Part shown: in pieces, positions 59,627 to 64,000 of the stretch | Layout: every line of letters begins with the position of its first letter | Numbering within the stretch: position 1 is the stretch's first letter | NCBI GenBank assembly: GCA_028015205.1 | Contig: CM051516.1 | Coordinates: forward strand, 54,688,230 to 54,752,229 | Source: Mytilisepta virgata | Taxonomy: Eukaryota; Mollusca; Bivalvia; Mytilida; Mytilidae | Length of the DNA: 64,000 nt | Direction: 5' to 3' | Program-made: the position numbers and the translations under genes | The notes under the pieces: generated by a model | What the model saw: the letters and a program-made list of their open reading frames with translations, nothing else | What the model was told of the DNA's origin: nothing | Database searches by the model: none

Positions 59627-59744
59627 GAAAGACACGAATACACATATTTCAAAATCTAACTTTCAAATCTTTATCACGAGAGCATCCAAAAGTAAATTAT
59701 CAAAACCAGATCATTGCAAGAATGAGTTGCAAATGAGGCAGTAA
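59627..59744 (+). CDS. Exon 11: C-terminal tail (alternative end)
   Basis: Acceptor ttgttacag. The phase-2 join to exon 10 restores R and gives 38 further residues, basic and Ser/Thr-rich, ending LQMRQ and TAA at 59742-59744. AATAAA follows at 59847. The acceptor lies within or just after repeat-derived DNA (59505-59620), so this exon could be an exonised repeat edge or not used at all. Confidence 0.45.
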
Positions 59745-60689
59745 GTCCTGCTATCATATCTCTTATTTCACATTTTTCAAGACATTTCGGAAAGGACATA
59801 AATATTTGGGAAATCGATTATAATGATGATGAAAAAATCCTTCTTTAATAAATTTCACCATTTCGAAATGTTTAGGTTCCTTATATATAGATCCTTTCGT
59901 CAAATCACAATAAGCTTTTAAACATATTCAATGTCTTAAATCAAAGTAAGGACAATGCTCTTAGGAAATTTGTTAGATTTCTTCATTGTTACTGTAAATC
60001 AACGGTTTTACTAAATGTTTAAACAAAGTTAGTTCTTAATTAACAATCTCTGCTAAATGGTTGGAATTTGATAAATGATATTACATTATATTTTATTGAC
60101 ATGAGACAAAAATTTATGCCTTTTGATATTGTTTTATATACGGATATGTTTTGTGCTACAAGTGTAATACATTTAAAATGTTCACCTTCAAATAAAATAA
60201 AATCTGAATTCCTTGCACAGTTTATCGAAAATCGAGGCAATTTCGACTTTGCCTGAGGTCGTTGAATCCCTACTTATAACAGACTTCAAAACTTATCAAA
60301 CACAAATTTTAAATAGTATTATTAAGGCATCGTTTCATAGCCGATGTGTGTCTACTGAGGGGATGATACCTTCGGAAAGCAACAGCCGACAAGCAGCGAT
60401 ATAGCATAAGTAGTAAATTTAGAATACACTCGGATACTCCTTAAATATTTTCGTAGGATGGCAATTTCAGGATTAAGTTCCATCATATTCGCTCATTAGC
60501 AACATTTTGAAAGCCAAAAAAAAACCATGTACAAAATTTAACTAGTGCGATTGGATTTCTAGAATATTTCTATTAGAATATATCTAACATGCTTGCTAAA
60601 TATATACCCTTCTGCAGTGGAATAGATATTTTAAGATAAGCACATCCTGCATATGGCGTCTACGTTTCTAAGCTTATTCGATTTTCAAG

Positions 60690-61142
60690 GGCATGCGTGA
60701 GTTACCCTGAATTTCGACAAAGAGGAATACTGCTGTCACAAAAGCTTCTTAACCAGGGTTTTATCAGGGATAAGTTGATGTCATCACTTAGGAAATTTTA
60801 CGGTCGTCATCACGAATTGATTGACCATTACAGTGTTCCAATATCTAAGATGATGTTGGACCTGTTCCCACTGTCGTAACCTTTCATGTGCCTCCATCGA
60901 TTTGTGACTTCCCCCGGATTGACTTTGTTGAACTTCACGACGGGTGCCGTATACGGAGCATGAACTGCTTACCCTTCCGGAGCACCTGGGTTCACTCCTG
61001 GTTTTTATAGGAGTTCGTGTTGTTGATTGTTTTTTAGTTTTCTGTGTTTATTTGTTGTGCTTGTGGTTGTTCATTTGTCTTCCCTGGTTTGTTTGTCCAA
61101 TGGATTACGTTTCTTTGATTGCTCCTTAGGTATATTTGTCCT
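60690..61142 (+). mobile_element. 3' end of an RT retroelement (RT-tail repeat, longest copy)
   Basis: The frame 60697-60879 reads YPEFRQRGILLSQKLLNQGF and KLMSSLRKFYGRHHELIDHY to a stop: the C-terminus of a reverse transcriptase common in bivalve genomes. The 3' non-coding tail follows to 61142. Related copies: 12164-12346 (minus), 21536-21900 and 46108-46385. Confidence 0.75.
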
Positions 61143-62550
61143 TTTTAAGATTTCTTATACTTACCGTTATACCTACTAGAGAAAAAATTAAACATTCGCA
61201 GTAAAACTACGCAAAAGTTACATTTTTGGTATTTTTTACAATAATCATGATAATTAATCAAATTATATGTAAGAATATATATTGTAATATAAGACAAAGG
61301 TACTTTTTTAACACGCAATAACATTTGGCATAACAAATTCACATTTCCTACATAACATGCATGTTATGCGCTTCGCTTATACGTTCGTGAATTTCTAATA
61401 TGAATTAAGATTTACAGTTACACTTATTAAACCAAATATTGAATTCGACACCAAAACTATATAGCACTTTTATGCACCTTTCTGATCATTTATAAGGCTA
61501 AAATTTAGTCACATGTTTCATTCTTTGGATTGTAAAAAGTACATATTCCACATTACGAATGCTTATTTTATACCTTAATCACATTGTTTTATTAATTAAG
61601 TCTTTAAGCTTCTTATATTAACTTAAGTTTGGTTGTTTGTGGCCATCGGCTATTTCGGTTTGCGGTGCGGGTTATCGGATACAATGCTGAAAGAAGAAGA
61701 CCTAATGACCGTTGCTAACATATTTGGTTCCCAGTGATTTCAGGCAAGAAGGATTTTAAATAAATTTCAAAATTGTCATCTTTATGGTGATCTGTGTAAT
61801 TAGGTAAGTCTACAATAATGAAAGTAGACCATCTAAGAACCTGGTTTCAACTATCAGGGTTGTTTTAGATAGCAAATCTATAAATAAATTTTAATACATA
61901 CCCCTAAGTTAAATTAAGTTGAGATTTGGTTGTCATAGTATGTGATTTAAATATATTTCGAGATAACCTGATCATATTACTGAAAATCGCACAGTCTGTG
62001 TTAACAGAGATAGCAAATTTTATTAATTTCCCAATTTTGTTCTTTTTATTGTTAATGCAGTCATGATGGTTAATCGGCGTCATTGCCGGATAAAGTTTTA
62101 AATCTATACACTCTAAAGATATATTGGGCATACTTTGGTTGAAATAGGATAAATTATTGGTTATAGAGGAGATGGTTTATGCAAAGTTCACGGACAGATG
62201 GCAGACGCAAAGTGATGGCAATAACTCAAATAGACCAGGTGGTGAAAAATGTGTTTATATTTTAAAAATGACTGGTGATCGAGATTTCTTCAAATGATTA
62301 CCTTCCTAGTCTTTATTGTGGCTTTACCTATTCTGAATCGAGTTTTGATATTCTACACACTATAAATAGTTCGTCTCTTGATTTAAAATTCGTATTGTTC
62401 ATGCACAGCTTTTACAAATCGCACGACCGAAAATCGTGAAACATGTATCGTTAACATGATTCAGTATATGACCATACGGAGATAAGTGCTTTAAAACCAA
62501 AGATTTTTGGGTTGTCTCCTTCCAAAAGTACTTAAAGAAATACAATATAA
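61143..62550. other. AT-rich DNA, no gene recognised
   Basis: Apart from a diverged copy of the intron-1 repeat at 61625-61790, I see nothing identifiable. Confidence 0.4.
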
Positions 62551-62589
62551 TTGAGATGAAATCATTTTGCAGGGAATTTACAGACAGTG

Positions 62590-63310
62590 GAATTACAAAG
62601 AGTGCTATTGTCCTTCCTGTACCTGATCAGAAAGCATCGAGTAAATATTACTTTTTTTTCTATTGACAATCACTTAACTCCCAACTACGTGTATACGGGA
62701 AATGAATATCAAAATAATATGAGTGTACTGATTAACTGGTCGTTTCAATATTCTGGTTTAAATTTAAATTGCCTTTGTTGTAATGTGCTTAGCTTTTTTC
62801 AGTCATATGGAAATTACAGTTGCTGGACAAGCGATCAAATGACCAAGGCCTTCCACTTCTTGCTGGACAAAATTTATGTTCGATTTGACATTAATGTGTA
62901 TTGACAGGTCATTGGAATTCCTATGGGCACAAACTGTGCTCCTCGCATTTCCGACTGATTTATTTATTTTGCTACAAAAGACTTTGATCAATAAACTCTT
63001 AAAAGGAGGAATACAGGACCATGATGAATTAATTGATATCTATAGCAACAACAGTTACTGCAGGTACTTGGATGATGTAAAAATTGTTTACCCAAAGGTT
63101 CTAAAATATGATAAAGACATTTACCTTTAACGAAAAGAGCTGCAGTTGAAAATAGCTAATATACATGTTAAATGCTGTCCTTTTTCAACATCGTTTAAAT
63201 ACCCGGCTTCAGGAAAAGCACTATCAGGAATGAATGTTCCTAATTTATATTGTAATATCCTTAAAAATGCAAATTCTTGTGAATAACCAATAGATGGTCG
63301 TAATATTTCG
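62590..63310 (+). mobile_element. Decayed reverse transcriptase
   Basis: Across several frames: SFLYLI, then DQMTKAFHFLLDKIYVRFD, QVIGIPMGTNCAP (RT motif 4 region), SDxFI and CRYLDDV (the YxDD-type catalytic motif, about 63055-63080), followed by IVYPKVL. The order is right for an RT palm, but much of the upstream fingers and the spacing between motifs is lost, and stops are frequent. The family resembles the one whose tails are dispersed through this window (Penelope-like or related; not settled). Confidence 0.7.
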
Positions 63311-63319
63311 ATCAACAAA

Positions 63320-64000
63320 TGACATTCGTCAGTGTAAATAGAATTACTGCTGCTGCGCTGCGAAACGAATGTTTAATGACACCTTGAAAACAATAGGTAT
63401 AATCGTGATCTTGATCATTCTCATCCTCATCCTCATGTAGATCCATGTAAATAAAATAACAATCATACAAATTAATAATTCAATATCATAAAGAGGAAAA
63501 TTATTTTAGAATCAGATCACAACAAGAGAAAAACTACATGAAAAAACATATATAAAGCACTATGAAATAACAGATAAAGAGATGTTTCCAATATCTGTAC
63601 CCACAGATAAAGTGTTTGATATGCGGGTACTTAGATGAAAACTATAAAAAAAATCTTTTTGTTTATTCCACTTTGGTACAATTTGCCTATTTCTTTTATC
63701 CAGAAGCTTTCTCTTGTTTGCTTTTCTTGATCACGCCAATTATACTTTTATTTTACCAATGTCCTTCAGATTTTGTCCAGTCGACCAAAGTGCTGGCTGC
63801 CAGGTAGAAAGTACTTCTTGGTCATTGCTTCGATGGCTGTTCATTTTTTTTAAATCCTGCTTACTTTCTCCAATACACAGCAGATTACAAATCGCACACT
63901 CCAGCATGTTGATAACGTTGTTTGATATACAGTTCACTTTGCAAAATATTTTGTAATCTTTTGCTGTTTGTAGTGCATCTGACAGCAAGTCTTACATCTG
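63320..64000. other. AT-rich DNA, no gene recognised
   Basis: Overlapping short frames on both strands (63616-63988) have no recognisable motif. The window ends here. Confidence 0.4.

Larger units (their letters stand above)
34827..59744 (+). other. Host gene: type II membrane protein with three VWA domains and a C-type lectin domain
   Basis: Eleven exons joined at GT/AG sites give one frame without a stop: 34827-35097, 38740-39291, 42327-42392, 47016-47663, 48209-48295, 49637-49687, 52532-53095, 53489-53571, 54496-54571, 56510-56717 and 59627-59744. Together they are 2724 nt, 907 residues plus stop. Domain order is cytoplasmic tail, one TM helix, VWA1, short linker, VWA2, two linker exons, VWA3, CTLD. 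All introns from 1 to 7 are phase 1, the class seen in shuffled extracellular modules. With no signal peptide and an internal TM, the VWA and lectin domains should face outside. VWA domains usually bind protein ligands through a metal site and CTLDs bind sugars, so a cell-surface recognition or adhesion receptor is inferred. An alternative end is a stop at 56740 by read-through of exon 10. Confidence 0.8.

Overview
The window looks like about 64 kb of nuclear genome from a marine bivalve mollusc, most likely Mytilus-like. This rests on strong AT bias, long introns with GT/AG borders, many decayed dispersed repeats of bivalve type, and two animal receptor genes. Most open frames of 60-100 codons here are chance ORFs in AT-rich DNA or in repeats.

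Layout. 1-7900: repeat-rich DNA with a palindromic element, a tRNA-derived SINE head, the 3' end of a non-LTR retrotransposon (3340-4620) and one unidentified possible exon. 7902-18807: a complete but decayed Maverick/Polinton (adintovirus-type) element of about 10.9 kb. It has roughly 220-bp terminal inverted repeats and a nearly perfect 6-bp target duplication. Its recognisable genes are a double-jelly-roll major capsid protein, a pX-like core protein, a parvovirus/secretory-type phospholipase A2 protein, a retroviral-type integrase with a chromo-like tail, an N-terminal fragment of protein-primed DNA polymerase B, a zinc-finger protein, a segment resembling histone H3, a small basic protein, a virion-type protein, a lysine-rich conserved protein and a coiled-coil fibre. 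All are broken. No packaging ATPase or protease was found. Part of the capsid gene is tandemly triplicated (816-bp unit).

18.8-34.8 kb: a second LINE 3' end (19650-20403), inverted-repeat elements, the 3' exon of a class A GPCR (about 25926-26789), a detached second relic of the Polinton fibre gene (29190-30055), and several foldback elements. 34.8-59.8 kb (+): one large host gene that I could assemble from splice sites. It has 11 exons with consistent phases and encodes a type II membrane protein with a short cytoplasmic tail, one transmembrane helix, three von Willebrand factor A domains and a C-terminal C-type lectin domain (907 residues, or 876 with an alternative end). Its introns carry a pair of TA-flanked inverted-repeat transposons, tandem repeats, and tails of a reverse-transcriptase element. 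60-64 kb: another reverse-transcriptase tail repeat and a decayed reverse transcriptase with RYLDD and GIPMGTNCAP motifs.

The most unusual content is the Polinton (PLA2, fibre and H3-like segments, internal triplication, detached fibre relic) and the VWA-VWA-VWA-CTLD membrane protein. Family assignments are made from motifs recognised by eye; no database search was possible.
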